A stretch of 64,000 nt of DNA from Treponema sp. (GCA_017619795.1 JAFZRP010000058.1:17959-81958); one strand, 5' to 3'; shown: positions 28,578-38,061, counted from the stretch's first letter. The notes: generated from the sequence alone by a model not told the origin. A program made the numbers and translations.

Positions 28578-30383
28578 TTATTTAGATAATGATTGAACCT
28601 GTCTGTCCAACTCAACCTTAAGCTCAAGGAGCTTACTCAGCTGATTTTTATCATCTTCTGTAACGACAATATATTCCCGAATTCGTTTTGTAAGGTTATT
28701 TCTCTGTTCTTCGAGCTGGTTTCTCTTTATGAAATTTATTGTGTCGTTTATTACGGCACCTACATTATCATCTTTATAAACTCCAGAAGAAATAACTCCT
28801 GTTATGACCTGAACTAAGGCCGGGTCATCGCAATTCGAAAGTATATCCGGTATAGAAAAAGCCTGTTTATTAAAACAGGTTTCCAGCAGTCTGAATAATC
28901 GCTTTGCATCGGGGTCTTTGAAATCATTTTCATTAAGCTTTGAACGTAAGATCTTAAACTGATCAGGATAGGCTACTGCGGCAATTACTCCGCTTAATTC
29001 TGCATTAAGGGTAATCTGCGCATTTTTTACTTCTTGTTTATTATTTGGCCGGATTGTCGTTACACGTTCGCGGGCTTGTTGTCTTTTCAAAAAATCCCTT
29101 TTTACAGCCTCCGGTTTCAGATTGAACGCTTGTCCCAGCTGGTCCAAGCAGGAATCTTTTTGAATGTCTGACTGAAGAGCATCTATGTAGTCAAAAAATT
29201 CTAGTGCAGCCTTTGTTTTACCCTCAGGCGTATCAATAGGATACTTTTCGCCTAGCTTATTCAAAAGATATTCGCTATCTAATATAGCGTTATTTACTTG
29301 TGCCGTCAAGTTTTCTTTTCCAAAATTAAGCATAATTTCTGCAGGATCCTTTCCGCCTTTAAGCTGAATTACCTTTACAGAAATGTTTTTCCTTCGGCAC
29401 ATAAGTATAGCTTTCATTGTAGCGTTCTGGCCTGCTCCATCCGAGTCGAACGAAAGCAGAACAGTGTCTACAAAGTTATTTATAAGATTTATCTGCTCGT
29501 CAGTAAGGGCTGTTCCACATGTTGCAACTGCATAATCAATTCCACACTGATGGTAAGCAATACAATCCATAAAGCCTTCGCAGAATATAACCTTTTTATG
29601 TGTTCTTATTGACTGTTTGGCAAAATTAAATGCAAAAAAAGTTTCTCTTTTTTTATAATGTGCAAGTTCCGGGGAATTAAGGTACTTTCTGTCGTTGTCT
29701 CCCTGAGGATGAAGAATTCGTCCGCCAAAGGCTACAACCTTTCCATTTCGGTTGAAAATCGGGAACATAAGGCGGTCACTGAAAAAAGAAATATCAGGAT
29801 AGTTTTTTGAAAAAAGCCCGGAATCCTTTAAGAAATCATCACTGAAGTTCTTTTTTCGTAAAAAGCCTTTAAGCCATCTTCTGTCGGCCGGAGCATATCC
29901 GATTTTAAACTTTTCAAGAGTTTCGATTGTAAGACCACGTTTTGTAATGTAATCAAGTGCGAATTTACCCTGCTCTGTTTCCATAAGAAAATAATGGAAC
30001 ATTGAAGCAGTGCGTTCATAAAGCTCTATGTATTCTTCGTTTTTGTTGTCTTTTTTTAAAACTTCTGGAGCTGGACCATCCTCATAACGAATTGGAATGG
30101 CAAACTTTTTGGCAAGCGTATCGATTGCTTCAACATACGTTACCTTTTCCATTTCCATAACAAACTTTATTACATCTCCGCTTGCATGGCAGCCGAAGCA
30201 GTAATAAAACTTTTTATCATTATCAACATGGAACGAGCCTGTTTTTTCGCTATGAAACGGACAACACCCCCACCAGTCGTTTCCACCCTTCCTGGTAAGT
30301 TTTGTATACTCACCTACCACGGAAACGATATCGGCATTATTGTGGATTGAATTAATTGTGTCTTGAGATATTCTTCCAGCCAT
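28578..30383 (-). CDS. dnaG: DNA primase DnaG
   Basis: A 601-residue primase that lays RNA primers at the fork. The N-terminal CHC2 zinc finger is clear (CPFHSEKTGSFHV ... FYYCFGCHASGDVIKF, about residues 41-71). The catalytic core with TOPRIM follows (IFCEGFMDCIAYHQCG about 260-275, then LLSFDSDGAGQNA). The C-terminal helicase-interaction region is helical. The length is normal. It is 27 bases after mltG and 15 bases before rpoD. Confidence 0.96.
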   Translation of the reverse strand: MAGRISQDTINSIHNNADIVSVVGEYTKLTRKGGNDWWGCCPFHSEKTGSFHVDNDKKFYYCFGCHASGDVIKFVMEMEKVTYVEAIDTLAKKFAIPIRYEDGPAPEVLKKDNKNEEYIELYERTASMFHYFLMETEQGKFALDYITKRGLTIETLEKFKIGYAPADRRWLKGFLRKKNFSDDFLKDSGLFSKNYPDISFFSDRLMFPIFNRNGKVVAFGGRILHPQGDNDRKYLNSPELAHYKKRETFFAFNFAKQSIRTHKKVIFCEGFMDCIAYHQCGIDYAVATCGTALTDEQINLINNFVDTVLLSFDSDGAGQNATMKAILMCRRKNISVKVIQLKGGKDPAEIMLNFGKENLTAQVNNAILDSEYLLNKLGEKYPIDTPEGKTKAALEFFDYIDALQSDIQKDSCLDQLGQAFNLKPEAVKRDFLKRQQARERVTTIRPNNKQEVKNAQITLNAELSGVIAAVAYPDQFKILRSKLNENDFKDPDAKRLFRLLETCFNKQAFSIPDILSNCDDPALVQVITGVISSGVYKDDNVGAVINDTINFIKRNQLEEQRNNLTKRIREYIVVTEDDKNQLSKLLELKVELDRQVQSLSK

Positions 30384-30410
30384 TTTTTATCCGTTTACTT
30401 TATTTTCCAA

Positions 30411-31526
30411 TTATTTTTTCAAATAAAGATTGTGACTCAGCTTGTGTTCATCAAAAGTTGTTGTAAACACATGCCTTCCTTCTTCAGGGTCAACAATCTG
30501 GAAAAAATAATATTTTGTTTTGGCAGGATTTGCCGCAGCGTTCAACGAAATTAAGCCTGGATTTGAAATTGGAGTTGGCGGAAGGCCCGCATAAAGATAC
30601 GTGTTATAAGGGCTGTCAATTCTTGTATCTTCAATCAAAATTCTGTCCGGATGAGGACGTCCAAGCACTTCTGTTAAGATATATTCAATTGTTGCGCAAG
30701 AATAAAGCCCGATATTGTATTTAAGTCTGTTTACAAAAACACTTGCAATAACAGGAGCTTCATCTGCAATTCTATATTCGCGTTCAACAATGGAAGCAAG
30801 CTTTACTTTTTCATAAAGCTGTTCCGGAGTCATTTCACTTAAGCTTTCAATTGTGGCAATTTTTTCGTAAAAGTTTGAAAGCATCATGTCTATTACAACT
30901 TCAGGCTCCATTCCAGGATTAAGAAAATATGTATCCGGGAAAAGAAAACCTTCAAGAGAAGTTCCGGCAATGTTATATTTGTTTACAAAATCCCTGTCGT
31001 AGCAAAGGTTTCTGAAATCATTTTTTGTACAGATTCCGTTTTCTTCCAGCAGTTCACCGATTTTAGAAATTGTAAGTCCTTCCGGGATTACAATCTTTAT
31101 ATATTCCTGTCTGCCGGAAGATAAAGTTTCAATAATTTCTGCATAATTCATTGACGGTGTAAGATAATAAATACCGCTTTTCAGCTCTATCTGACTCAGC
31201 CCAGCCTGCTGTGGAAAGAAAAAATCAAACAAAACAGGATAATGAACAAAATAATAAAAGAACTTTGCGTTTTTTATGATGTTATTTTCTTCAAGGATTT
31301 CTGAGATTCTGTAAACCGAAGTTCCCATTGAGATTTCAATTCTGGTTTTCTGTACTTCTTTTGTAGTATTTGAAGTATTGGAAGCAAGCGGACTTATCTG
31401 TGATTTTGTATAAAAATATGCAGAGGCAAAAAGCACGAGTATTAATGAGACAATTACTGCAAATATAATTAAAATTATTTTTACCGGCGACTTTTTGCCC
31501 GTAACTTTATTATCCTGTTCTTTCAT
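30411..31526 (-). CDS. mltG: Endolytic murein transglycosylase MltG (YceG-like)
   Basis: A 371-residue protein with an N-terminal membrane helix (about residues 15-37) followed by a LysM-like part and the YceG catalytic domain. The catalytic Glu lies in LASIVEREYRIADEAPVIAS (about 242). RLKYNIGLYSCATIEY, DSPYNTYLYAGLPPTPISNP and the final KYYFFQIV/GRHVF segments match the family. It cuts nascent glycan strands and so sets glycan length. It overlaps the preceding small gene by four bases (ATGA). Confidence 0.9.
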   Translation of the reverse strand: MKEQDNKVTGKKSPVKIILIIFAVIVSLILVLFASAYFYTKSQISPLASNTSNTTKEVQKTRIEISMGTSVYRISEILEENNIIKNAKFFYYFVHYPVLFDFFFPQQAGLSQIELKSGIYYLTPSMNYAEIIETLSSGRQEYIKIVIPEGLTISKIGELLEENGICTKNDFRNLCYDRDFVNKYNIAGTSLEGFLFPDTYFLNPGMEPEVVIDMMLSNFYEKIATIESLSEMTPEQLYEKVKLASIVEREYRIADEAPVIASVFVNRLKYNIGLYSCATIEYILTEVLGRPHPDRILIEDTRIDSPYNTYLYAGLPPTPISNPGLISLNAAANPAKTKYYFFQIVDPEEGRHVFTTTFDEHKLSHNLYLKK

Positions 31527-31726
31527 GAATAAAAGTTCCTAACCTCTTCCAGCGATAACGAATTATAAACAGAGTCTTCCATTGCTTTGTAAAAGTGCTC
31601 AAGACCCTCCGGCAGCTTAGTTTGATTTTCGCGTAAATATTTAGCAAGAACAGCTATCTCTTTTGAGGTAAAGCTGTAGGTTAAACTGAAACCGTCTTTA
31701 TCTTTTTTGTTATCAGAAGAAATCAT
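31523..31726 (-). CDS. Small conserved-looking protein of unknown function
   Basis: A 67-residue, mostly helical protein (KEIAVLAKYLRENQTKLPEG). I do not recognise it. Its reality rests on context: the start overlaps the upstream metallo-hydrolase stop by four bases, and the stop overlaps the mltG start by four, giving ATGA junctions at both ends. There are no membrane segments or cysteines. Confidence 0.6.
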   Translation of the reverse strand: MISSDNKKDKDGFSLTYSFTSKEIAVLAKYLRENQTKLPEGLEHFYKAMEDSVYNSLSLEEVRNFYS

Positions 31727-32658
31727 ATGGTAATTTCTAAATCCTCTTTAGCAATGCTGATTGAAATGTCAGAATGATGAATATACTGAGCATACCATCT
31801 TGCTGCATTCAATATTGAGTTTATTTTTTTGTCATCGTATGCCGGTTCGTGATGGAATAAGAATATTTTCTTTATGTTCCAGTTTATTGCAAAATCTACC
31901 GCATAACAGAAGGCTGAATGTCCCCAGTTCTTTTTTCTGTAAGCCTCATCTACGGTGTACTGAGAATCTATAACAATACAATCAGCATCTTTAAATACAG
32001 CTTCGCTTTCCGGAGTTTTCTTGAAGTCTTTTGCACGAAGTTCAATATCTGTAGCGTAAACAAACTTCTTGTCGCCTTCACAAATTGCATAGCTGTATGA
32101 ATCTCCAGGATGAGACATTTTACAGGTTGTAATCTGGTTTTTACCGATGTTTACTGGTTCTCCCGGAATCATCTTATGGAATACAAGATTTTTTGTAAAA
32201 CTGTCGAGTGTTACCGGAGAAAAAGGAACCTTCATCTGGTCGGCAAGATACTCTCTTGTTTTGTCAAACGGAGAAAAAATGTCAAAGCGAGCTTTTGGAT
32301 CATAAGCCGGTTCAAAATAAGGAAGTCCCTGAATATGATCCCAGTGAAAATGTGAGAGGAAAAGATTGTAATGCTTGTCCTGAGGAAGATTTCCAGACTT
32401 CCCCATTACTCGAAGTCCTGAGCCTGCATCAAAAACAAACTCATTTCCTTCTGATTTTACTTCCACACAAGCAGTATTTCCGCCTGTAGTTCCAAAAATC
32501 CATGAAGGCAGATTAGAAACGAACTTTGCCCTTGAGTCTATAGATTTAATGTCTTCTTCGGTGATTCGCTGCACAACAGCCATAATTTTTGACTGAACCT
32601 GCTGCGGTGTTAATGGAGTTGGAAGAGATCCTCGCACTCCCCAGAAATGTACTAGCAA
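31723..32658 (-). CDS. Metallo-beta-lactamase-fold hydrolase
   Basis: About 311 residues. VHFWGVRGSLPTP is the typical start of this RNase Z/PhnP-like MBL subgroup, and LFLSHFHWDHIQGLPYF carries the HxHxDH metal motif. FVYATDIEL and an HSAFCYAVDFA ... KIFLFHHEP region give the later metal ligands. The substrate is unknown; candidates are cyclic phosphodiesters or RNA. I prefer the TTG at 32658, which has GAGGG eight bases upstream, over the GTG at 32673, which has no such site. It heads the operon leading to mltG, dnaG and rpoD. Confidence 0.75.
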   Translation of the reverse strand: MLVHFWGVRGSLPTPLTPQQVQSKIMAVVQRITEEDIKSIDSRAKFVSNLPSWIFGTTGGNTACVEVKSEGNEFVFDAGSGLRVMGKSGNLPQDKHYNLFLSHFHWDHIQGLPYFEPAYDPKARFDIFSPFDKTREYLADQMKVPFSPVTLDSFTKNLVFHKMIPGEPVNIGKNQITTCKMSHPGDSYSYAICEGDKKFVYATDIELRAKDFKKTPESEAVFKDADCIVIDSQYTVDEAYRKKNWGHSAFCYAVDFAINWNIKKIFLFHHEPAYDDKKINSILNAARWYAQYIHHSDISISIAKEDLEITI

Positions 32659-32765
32659 AGTAAACGCCCTCACATTTTATGATTTTTTTAAGAAATAAAA
32701 TTCTGTGCAAATAATTTAACTCATACATATCTGTTTGTCAAATAGCGAAGGCTAAAACAAACAGA

Positions 32766-32797
32766 CAAAAAAAAAGAGCTAGATTAAATCTAACTCT
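32766..32797 (-). terminator. Intrinsic terminator after tRNA-Tyr
   Basis: On the minus strand AAGAGTTAGATT pairs with AATCTAGCTCT (two mismatches) and is followed by nine Ts. It lies nine bases beyond the tRNA-Tyr gene and ends the tRNA-Thr/tRNA-Tyr unit. Confidence 0.8.
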
Positions 32798-32805
32798 TGT
32801 TCTAC

Positions 32806-32887
32806 TGGGGAGTATAGGACTCGAACCTATGAACTCAAAAGAGGAGGGATTTACAGTCCCTTGCAATTGCCGCTATGCGAACTCCCC
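32806..32887 (-). tRNA. tRNA-Tyr (anticodon GTA)
   Basis: An 82-nt class II tRNA. The acceptor GGGGAGT pairs with ACTCCCC. Anticodon stem GGGAC/ATCCC encloses TGTAA, giving GTA. There is a long variable arm, and the T-arm is ATAGGTTCGAGTCCTAT. The discriminator is A and CCA is not encoded. It is five bases downstream of tRNA-Thr. Confidence 0.94.
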
Positions 32888-32892
32888 GTTTT

Positions 32893-32965
32893 AGCTGCCT
32901 GTAGGATTTGGACCCACGACCCCGAGATTACAAATCACGTGCTCTACCAGCTGAGCTAAGGCAGC
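32893..32965 (-). tRNA. tRNA-Thr (anticodon TGT)
   Basis: A 73-nt tRNA. The acceptor GCTGCCT pairs fully with AGGCAGC. The D-arm is AGCTCAGCTGGTAGAGC. The anticodon stem encloses TTTGTAA, so the anticodon is TGT. The T-arm is GTGGGTCCAAATCCTAC. The discriminator is T and CCA is not encoded. It is probably co-transcribed with tRNA-Tyr. Confidence 0.94.
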
Positions 32966-33025
32966 ATTTCGGGCGAAAATCGTTTCGCTGAACGTGTTAT
33001 AATATAAATGGATTAGAAGTTTTAG

Positions 33026-34603
33026 TCAATAGCGCTTTCCAACTTTTTTTAATATTTCTTTAAAAAACGGAAGATATTTGTTTTTTACGACAAAGTTCCA
33101 CATATAATTCTTGTGAACATATATGGCCGCAGACTTTATCATCTTTTCAATTATCTTAGGATTACTGTTTTTAATCGCTATCACTTCGCTAAGCTTAGCA
33201 ACAAGAGAACCGCAGTTGTTAACCTCGTACAAAAAGCCGGTCTTTCCATCTACGATTTTGTTAAGACCACCCGTCCTATGCGCTACTGGAATAGTTCCGT
33301 AAATCTGCGCAATAAAATCTTCAAGACCGCATGGTTCAAAGAAGCTTGGAAGTACAATAAAGTCACCTGCAACAGTTGTAAGTCTTGCAATCTCCTTGTT
33401 ATAGCCGTTCAAGAAAACAAGCTTTCCCTTAAACTCTTCTGCAAGCAGCTTGAATACCTCTTCCAAAGCGAGCTCCCCCTGCCCCGTTATTATAAACCTT
33501 ACATTCTCAAAATTGCCAAGAATATAAGGAATTGCCTCAATCAATACCGACAACCCCTTCTGCGTTGTAAGCCTGCCATGGTACGAAACATAAACACAGT
33601 TTTCCCCTGCTTCAATGTAACCGTACCTGCTTATGTCTTCCAGACTGCGCTTTGATTCAAGCATTTTCAAAAGTGCTTTTCTGCATTCGTATTTTCCCTT
33701 AAGCCATTCTTTTCCCGATTTTTCAGGATTAAACGCAAAAGGAAGCTTTGAAATCTCAACATCCTCAGGATTATAACGGTCATAATCAATACCGTTTGTA
33801 ATTCCCTTGATTTTGATTTTTCTTTCTGCAAACACCGCAGACAAGCCTTCCGTTGCATCTGCAAGCTCCGGATTTATAAGCTCCTGTGCATATTGCTCAG
33901 AAACAGTTGTTAAAGCCGCTCCCGAATTATATGCAAGCAAAAACGGCTCAATCTTACAGCCAACCGCTGCCTTCAAAAGCTGTCCATCATCAAGCTCCGT
34001 ATAATAACGTGCTTCGTTTATATCTGAATAATTATGATGATAAGCAGGACCCGCATTGTGAATTGTAACTACCGTTTTTGGAGTAGATTTTTGATTTTGT
34101 TTTTTAAGGAAAACAGGAATAAGTGAAGTTGATGCATCCTGACAATGAACAATATCAGGCAGAGCGTTTTCTTCAACGAAATCACAATATCTGGCAACAC
34201 TTTTTGCAAAGAGCGAGTCCATAAAAAGTGTATCTTTGTGCCCTGTTCCCTTTACATTTTCAGGATTTTCTTTCTGTTCGTTTTTGGTATAAGTATAAAC
34301 ATCTTCCTTTTGCGAAAAAGCCGGATGATTTACAAAAACTACAGAAAAATCGCCGTCAACACATTTACCGAATGAATAGCTTATGTTTTCATCTTTGCCA
34401 CAATGCTTTATTTGAATATTTCTTATAGCATTATTTTTTAAGCATGTAATAAGATCAAACGAGGTACACTTGTAAATAGGCATAAAAAGTGTTACGTCAT
34501 TTCCTAAGGCAGAAAACTCCTTACATAACGAAAAAGCTACATTTTTTACACCACCGGCTTCTGCAATGCCGGCACATTCCATACTGCAAATCCAAAGTTT
34601 CAT
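33026..34603 (-). CDS. glgA: GT5-family glycogen/starch synthase
   Basis: A 525-residue glycosyltransferase of the GT5 type with two Rossmann halves. The N-terminal loop that normally reads KxGGL reads EAGGV here (AGIAEAGGVKNVAF). In the second half GRLTTQKGLSVLIEAIP, RFIITGQGELA and PSFFEPCGLEDFIAQIYGTI are clear, though the usual 'TQ' after EPCGL is 'ED'. GlgA transfers glucose from ADP-glucose to glycogen; these substitutions leave the donor open. It overlaps aroH by four bases (ATGA). Confidence 0.8.
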   Translation of the reverse strand: MKLWICSMECAGIAEAGGVKNVAFSLCKEFSALGNDVTLFMPIYKCTSFDLITCLKNNAIRNIQIKHCGKDENISYSFGKCVDGDFSVVFVNHPAFSQKEDVYTYTKNEQKENPENVKGTGHKDTLFMDSLFAKSVARYCDFVEENALPDIVHCQDASTSLIPVFLKKQNQKSTPKTVVTIHNAGPAYHHNYSDINEARYYTELDDGQLLKAAVGCKIEPFLLAYNSGAALTTVSEQYAQELINPELADATEGLSAVFAERKIKIKGITNGIDYDRYNPEDVEISKLPFAFNPEKSGKEWLKGKYECRKALLKMLESKRSLEDISRYGYIEAGENCVYVSYHGRLTTQKGLSVLIEAIPYILGNFENVRFIITGQGELALEEVFKLLAEEFKGKLVFLNGYNKEIARLTTVAGDFIVLPSFFEPCGLEDFIAQIYGTIPVAHRTGGLNKIVDGKTGFLYEVNNCGSLVAKLSEVIAIKNSNPKIIEKMIKSAAIYVHKNYMWNFVVKNKYLPFFKEILKKVGKRY

Positions 34604-34977
34604 ATTCTGCCTGAGTAATCTGGTCTAAGTTTTTCAGCTCCATTCAAATAAACATTCTGCTTTGGAATGGATTTTTTCATATAAGCAGTTACCATCAGTC
34701 TGATAACGTTTTTCATGCCATTTTCAATTTCCGGTTCAACGCTGCAGAAAAGTGCTGTCTTAGTAACATCGAGCACACAGTTTCCTTTGCGTAAAGCCGT
34801 TGCTGGATTAAGCTTTGAAATTTCTTTTGTAAGCGTAAACTGAATTGAAACAATATCTTCTGCCTTCAGCTGATTTTTTTCAAAAACAGCATTACACATA
34901 TCGCAGACATTTTTAGTTATATCTTCTTCTGTATTTTCAGAGCATACTGCCCCACGGATTGCAACTAATTTTTTCAT
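34600..34977 (-). CDS. aroH: AroH-type chorismate mutase
   Basis: A 125-residue protein of the trimeric AroH class, which converts chorismate to prephenate. The N-terminal MKKLVAIRGAVCSENT has the active-site Arg, followed by DIVSIQFTLTKEI. The family Cys/Arg region is LFCSVEPEIENGMKNVIRLM, ending in NVYLNGAEKLRPDY. The length is normal. It overlaps both neighbours by four bases, so it is translated with an envelope protein and the glucan synthase, which is an unusual partner set. Confidence 0.88.
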   Translation of the reverse strand: MKKLVAIRGAVCSENTEEDITKNVCDMCNAVFEKNQLKAEDIVSIQFTLTKEISKLNPATALRKGNCVLDVTKTALFCSVEPEIENGMKNVIRLMVTAYMKKSIPKQNVYLNGAEKLRPDYSGRI

Positions 34978-35690
34978 AGTTCTAGCCCCAGGATATTTGT
35001 AGATTTTGAACTGTAATCCTTTGTGTCAGATTCATTATCACTTGTACTTTCCTCAGAGCTTTCAAAAGGTGAAATCATATTTTTCTGCTTGTTGTAAAGA
35101 TTGTAATTTGGAAGCTTAAAATCGGTAAGTGCAAAGATTGTAACATCAATTTCCGGGAAATCCTTGTAAGAAGCTATAGCTGAAATTAGTTCATCGCGCT
35201 TTACTGACTGTGGATTAAACGATGAATCTGCCATTGAGCGGCGCAGATAATAATCGGCTGCCATTTGAGCTAAAGAATCTGCAACGTTTGAAAGATAAGC
35301 GTGCAAGTCTTCATCATCAGAAACATAATTTTCCTGAAGCAGGCTTACAACCGCCTCCGGCGTAAACGAAAGTGAAATTGAAAAATTAAAGTAGTAATTC
35401 AAATAATCGCTGTAGTTTCCGTTCAGATCGTAAGACTGAAAGTTTCCGCTTATTTTGGTAGTTTTATTTACAGGCTTGCTGTCAAAAACAGTAAGCTTTG
35501 CATTTGTAGGAATTAAAAAATCCCAGTTCCAGGAAAACTCACCGGGAATTACAGCCTTCTGGTTAATCCCCCCGATTTTAGATTGAACAACTCCGAATGT
35601 ACCAGGTTTTATTTTTATCTGAGTCCAGCCTAAGTAAAACACAAAGCCGGCAGCAATCAGCAGGATAAAAAAAGCGATTTTACTCTTCAT
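34974..35690 (-). CDS. Membrane-anchored protein, SPFH/band-7-like N-terminus
   Basis: About 238 residues from the ATG at 35690, with GGTGG ten bases upstream; the longer frame adds an AT-rich, unlikely leader. One membrane helix (about residues 4-22) is followed by KIKPGTFGVVQSKIGGINQK and a later GEFSWNWDFLIPTNAKLTVF, a pattern resembling SPFH (stomatin/prohibitin) domains. Helices and an acidic Ser-rich tail end it. The match is by eye only and the role is unknown. The stop overlaps the aroH start. Confidence 0.5.
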   Translation of the reverse strand: MKSKIAFFILLIAAGFVFYLGWTQIKIKPGTFGVVQSKIGGINQKAVIPGEFSWNWDFLIPTNAKLTVFDSKPVNKTTKISGNFQSYDLNGNYSDYLNYYFNFSISLSFTPEAVVSLLQENYVSDDEDLHAYLSNVADSLAQMAADYYLRRSMADSSFNPQSVKRDELISAIASYKDFPEIDVTIFALTDFKLPNYNLYNKQKNMISPFESSEESTSDNESDTKDYSSKSTNILGLEL

Positions 35691-35774
35691 ATTCTTTATT
35701 CCACCCGAAAATATAATGTAATCAAAAATAATATAATATATTTTATTAATAAAAACCATATACTTTTTATTCCC

Positions 35775-36149
35775 ATGAAAGATAAAAAAGAACTTAAAGA
35801 TTTCATAAACTTCAATACTCTCTCAATTTTCAATAAGCTTGTGAAAAATGCTCTTTGGATTCTTTTTGTATTTGATTTAATTATTTTTCTTTTTTACATC
35901 TTCGGGAACTATTTTAATTACACAGACAAAACCCTTATCCTTATTCTCAGAATTATGTCCGGAACCTCTGTAATGCTTGGAATTATTTCGGTTGTTGGAT
36001 TTTTTGAGAATATAGTTTATATTTTTTTTGATAAAAGGCTTTTTCGCAGGATTATTTCAATCATTTTTGCGATAATTACCTTAGCCGTTGCTGTTCTGCT
36101 TATTGTTTATTCAACAGTTCTCATGCATTTGGCACTCGGATTAAACTAA
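35775..36149 (+). CDS. Small integral membrane protein of unknown function
   Basis: A 124-residue protein with three membrane helices (about residues 27-48, 58-80 and 92-118) between a basic N-terminus and a very short C-terminus. I do not recognise a family. It is divergent from the SPFH-like gene and 19 bases ahead of the CCA-adding enzyme. No clear Shine-Dalgarno site is visible. Confidence 0.5.
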   Translation: MKDKKELKDFINFNTLSIFNKLVKNALWILFVFDLIIFLFYIFGNYFNYTDKTLILILRIMSGTSVMLGIISVVGFFENIVYIFFDKRLFRRIISIIFAIITLAVAVLLIVYSTVLMHLALGLN

Positions 36150-36168
36150 AAAATATAACGAAAGGATT

Positions 36169-37596
36169 GTGATTCAATTGATTATTACACACGAGCTTAA
36201 AAAGTTTTACTCAGTTTTCGAAAAATCCGGCTTTAAGGCATACCTTGTCGGAGGAGCCGTGCGCGATCTTTTCCTTAAAAAGCCTGCCTCCGACTGGGAT
36301 GTTGCAACAAACGCTACCCCGCAGGATGTTATTAAAATGTTTAAGTTCGTTGTGCCTACCGGAATAGAGCACGGCACCGTCACCGTCCACTTTATGGGTC
36401 AGGAAATAGAAGTTACAACCTTCCGTACAGAAGCCGGTTATTCAGACGGCAGGCACCCGGACAGCGTAAATTATGCTGCCACAATTGAAGAAGATTTGAG
36501 CCGCCGTGATTTTACAATGAATGCCATAGCGGTAAACCTTGCAGACGGTTCAATTGTAGACCCGTTTGACGGCAGAAAAGACATAAAAGCAAAGCTTATC
36601 CGAACCGTTGGCTCTGCAAATGAACGCTTTATGGAAGACGGTTTAAGGCCTATAAGAGCAATCCGTTTTGCCTGTAAATTAGGTTTTAGTATAGAAAAAC
36701 AGACATATTCAGAGCTTTTCAAAGAAGATATACATAAAAAAATAAGCTCTATTTCCATGGAACGTTTCCGCGACGAGTTTATTAAGATTCTTTCCGCAAA
36801 CAAGCCATCCGAAGGCTTTAAGCTTATGGAAGAAACAGGAATCTTAAAATTGTTTATTCCTGAATTACTCGAAGGCCGCGGATGTGTTCAGTCAGATTAC
36901 AGAGCATTCCATAAGTTTGATGTATTAGACCACCTCTACTACGCCTGCGACGGTGCCCCTGCTCAAAAGCTTGAAGTAAGGCTTGCCGCTCTTTTTCACG
37001 ACATCGGCAAACCTGCAGCCAAGCAAATCAAAAAGCAGACAGTTCTTGATGGTTCTAAGAAAAATGGCTCTTCAAAAGAAATTGAAACAATCACCTTTTA
37101 CAACCACGAAAAAATCGGTGCAGAAATAACAGAAGAAATACTCACAAGGCTTAAGTTCCCGAATGTTACTATAAAAAACGTATGCCACCTTATCAAAGAG
37201 CATATGTTCAATTACGAAAGCAGCTGGTCTTCTGCCGCAGTAAGACGTTTTCTTGTCCGCGTAAAGCCCGAATATCTTGAAGATTTATTTGATTTACGCC
37301 TTGCAGATATGTACGGCATGTATAATGAACCGGTTGATATTCGTTACAGCCAGTCCGTAGCTTTATTGCTTGAGCTTAAAGAACGGATTAAAGCCGAACA
37401 GCAGCTTCACAGCGCACTTACCTTAAAAGACCTTGCAGTAAACGGAAAAGATTTAATTTCAGAAGGAATCCCTTCAGGTAAAATGCTTGGAATAATTTTG
37501 AATGAGCTTTTAGAATGCGTGCTTGAGGATCCTGAAATGAATAAAAAGGAAACGCTGCTTAAAACTGCAAAGGCTATTCACGCACGCTTGTCTTAA
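36169..37596 (+). CDS. cca: CCA-adding tRNA nucleotidyltransferase with HD domain
   Basis: A 475-residue class II nucleotidyltransferase that builds or repairs the tRNA 3' CCA. The N-terminus has AYLVGGAVRDLFL and SDWDVATNATP (catalytic DxD). EEDLSRRDFTMNAIA and RFMEDGLRPIRAIRFACKLG follow. A C-terminal HD domain has LFHDIGKP and FYNHEKIGAEI, with repair-phosphatase potential. The start is uncertain: GTG at 36169 lies only two bases after AAAGGA, and TTG at 36178 is better spaced. The tRNAs here lack encoded CCA, so the enzyme should be essential. The 3' end overlaps the next convergent gene by 23 bases. Confidence 0.92.
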   Translation: MIQLIITHELKKFYSVFEKSGFKAYLVGGAVRDLFLKKPASDWDVATNATPQDVIKMFKFVVPTGIEHGTVTVHFMGQEIEVTTFRTEAGYSDGRHPDSVNYAATIEEDLSRRDFTMNAIAVNLADGSIVDPFDGRKDIKAKLIRTVGSANERFMEDGLRPIRAIRFACKLGFSIEKQTYSELFKEDIHKKISSISMERFRDEFIKILSANKPSEGFKLMEETGILKLFIPELLEGRGCVQSDYRAFHKFDVLDHLYYACDGAPAQKLEVRLAALFHDIGKPAAKQIKKQTVLDGSKKNGSSKEIETITFYNHEKIGAEITEEILTRLKFPNVTIKNVCHLIKEHMFNYESSWSSAAVRRFLVRVKPEYLEDLFDLRLADMYGMYNEPVDIRYSQSVALLLELKERIKAEQQLHSALTLKDLAVNGKDLISEGIPSGKMLGIILNELLECVLEDPEMNKKETLLKTAKAIHARLS

Positions 37597-38041
37597 TTGC
37601 AAGCTTAAGGAAAAGCGGCATAAACACAAAAATCAGAATATAACCTACAAGCAGGCTGACTATGAGTGAGCTTAAAAGCATTGCTCCATAGCTTATACTT
37701 GCGCCGTGAGCAACAGCCTGTCTGTAAGCAATTAAAGTAAGGACAATCGTAATAACAGGAGTATAAATCAAATCTGAAACGAGTGAGTTCAAGAGATTTG
37801 CCTTAATACTCCTTGGTTCCAGCTTCAGCTTTGCATCGAGCGAATCGGTAACCTTTTTCATAGGTACCAGAAAGCCGATTACAAGGCTGATTGTAAGGCT
37901 TATTAAAAAATTGATAAGAAGTCCCGGAAAGGTAAAATGGCCCGACATTAAAAGTCCTGTAAGCGAAAGGAAAAAACTAAGTGTAATTCCCATCCAGAGG
38001 CTCATCTTCATTCCGATTTTTCTTCCAATTTTTTCGTCCAT
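37574..38041 (-). CDS. Four-TM membrane protein of unknown function
   Basis: About 155 residues from the ATG at 38041, six bases after AGGAG; an ATG two codons earlier has no spacing. There are four membrane helices with a 'GxxMSxxMG' start and a cytoplasmic loop KKVTDSLDAKLKLEPRSIK. The layout resembles DUF2798-type proteins, but I cannot confirm this. It follows trpS on the minus strand after 20 bases, so it may share its transcript. The 3' end overlaps cca. Confidence 0.5.
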   Translation of the reverse strand: MDEKIGRKIGMKMSLWMGITLSFFLSLTGLLMSGHFTFPGLLINFLISLTISLVIGFLVPMKKVTDSLDAKLKLEPRSIKANLLNSLVSDLIYTPVITIVLTLIAYRQAVAHGASISYGAMLLSSLIVSLLVGYILIFVFMPLFLKLAIKTSVRE

Positions 38042-38061
38042 AAACATCTCCTGATATATAA

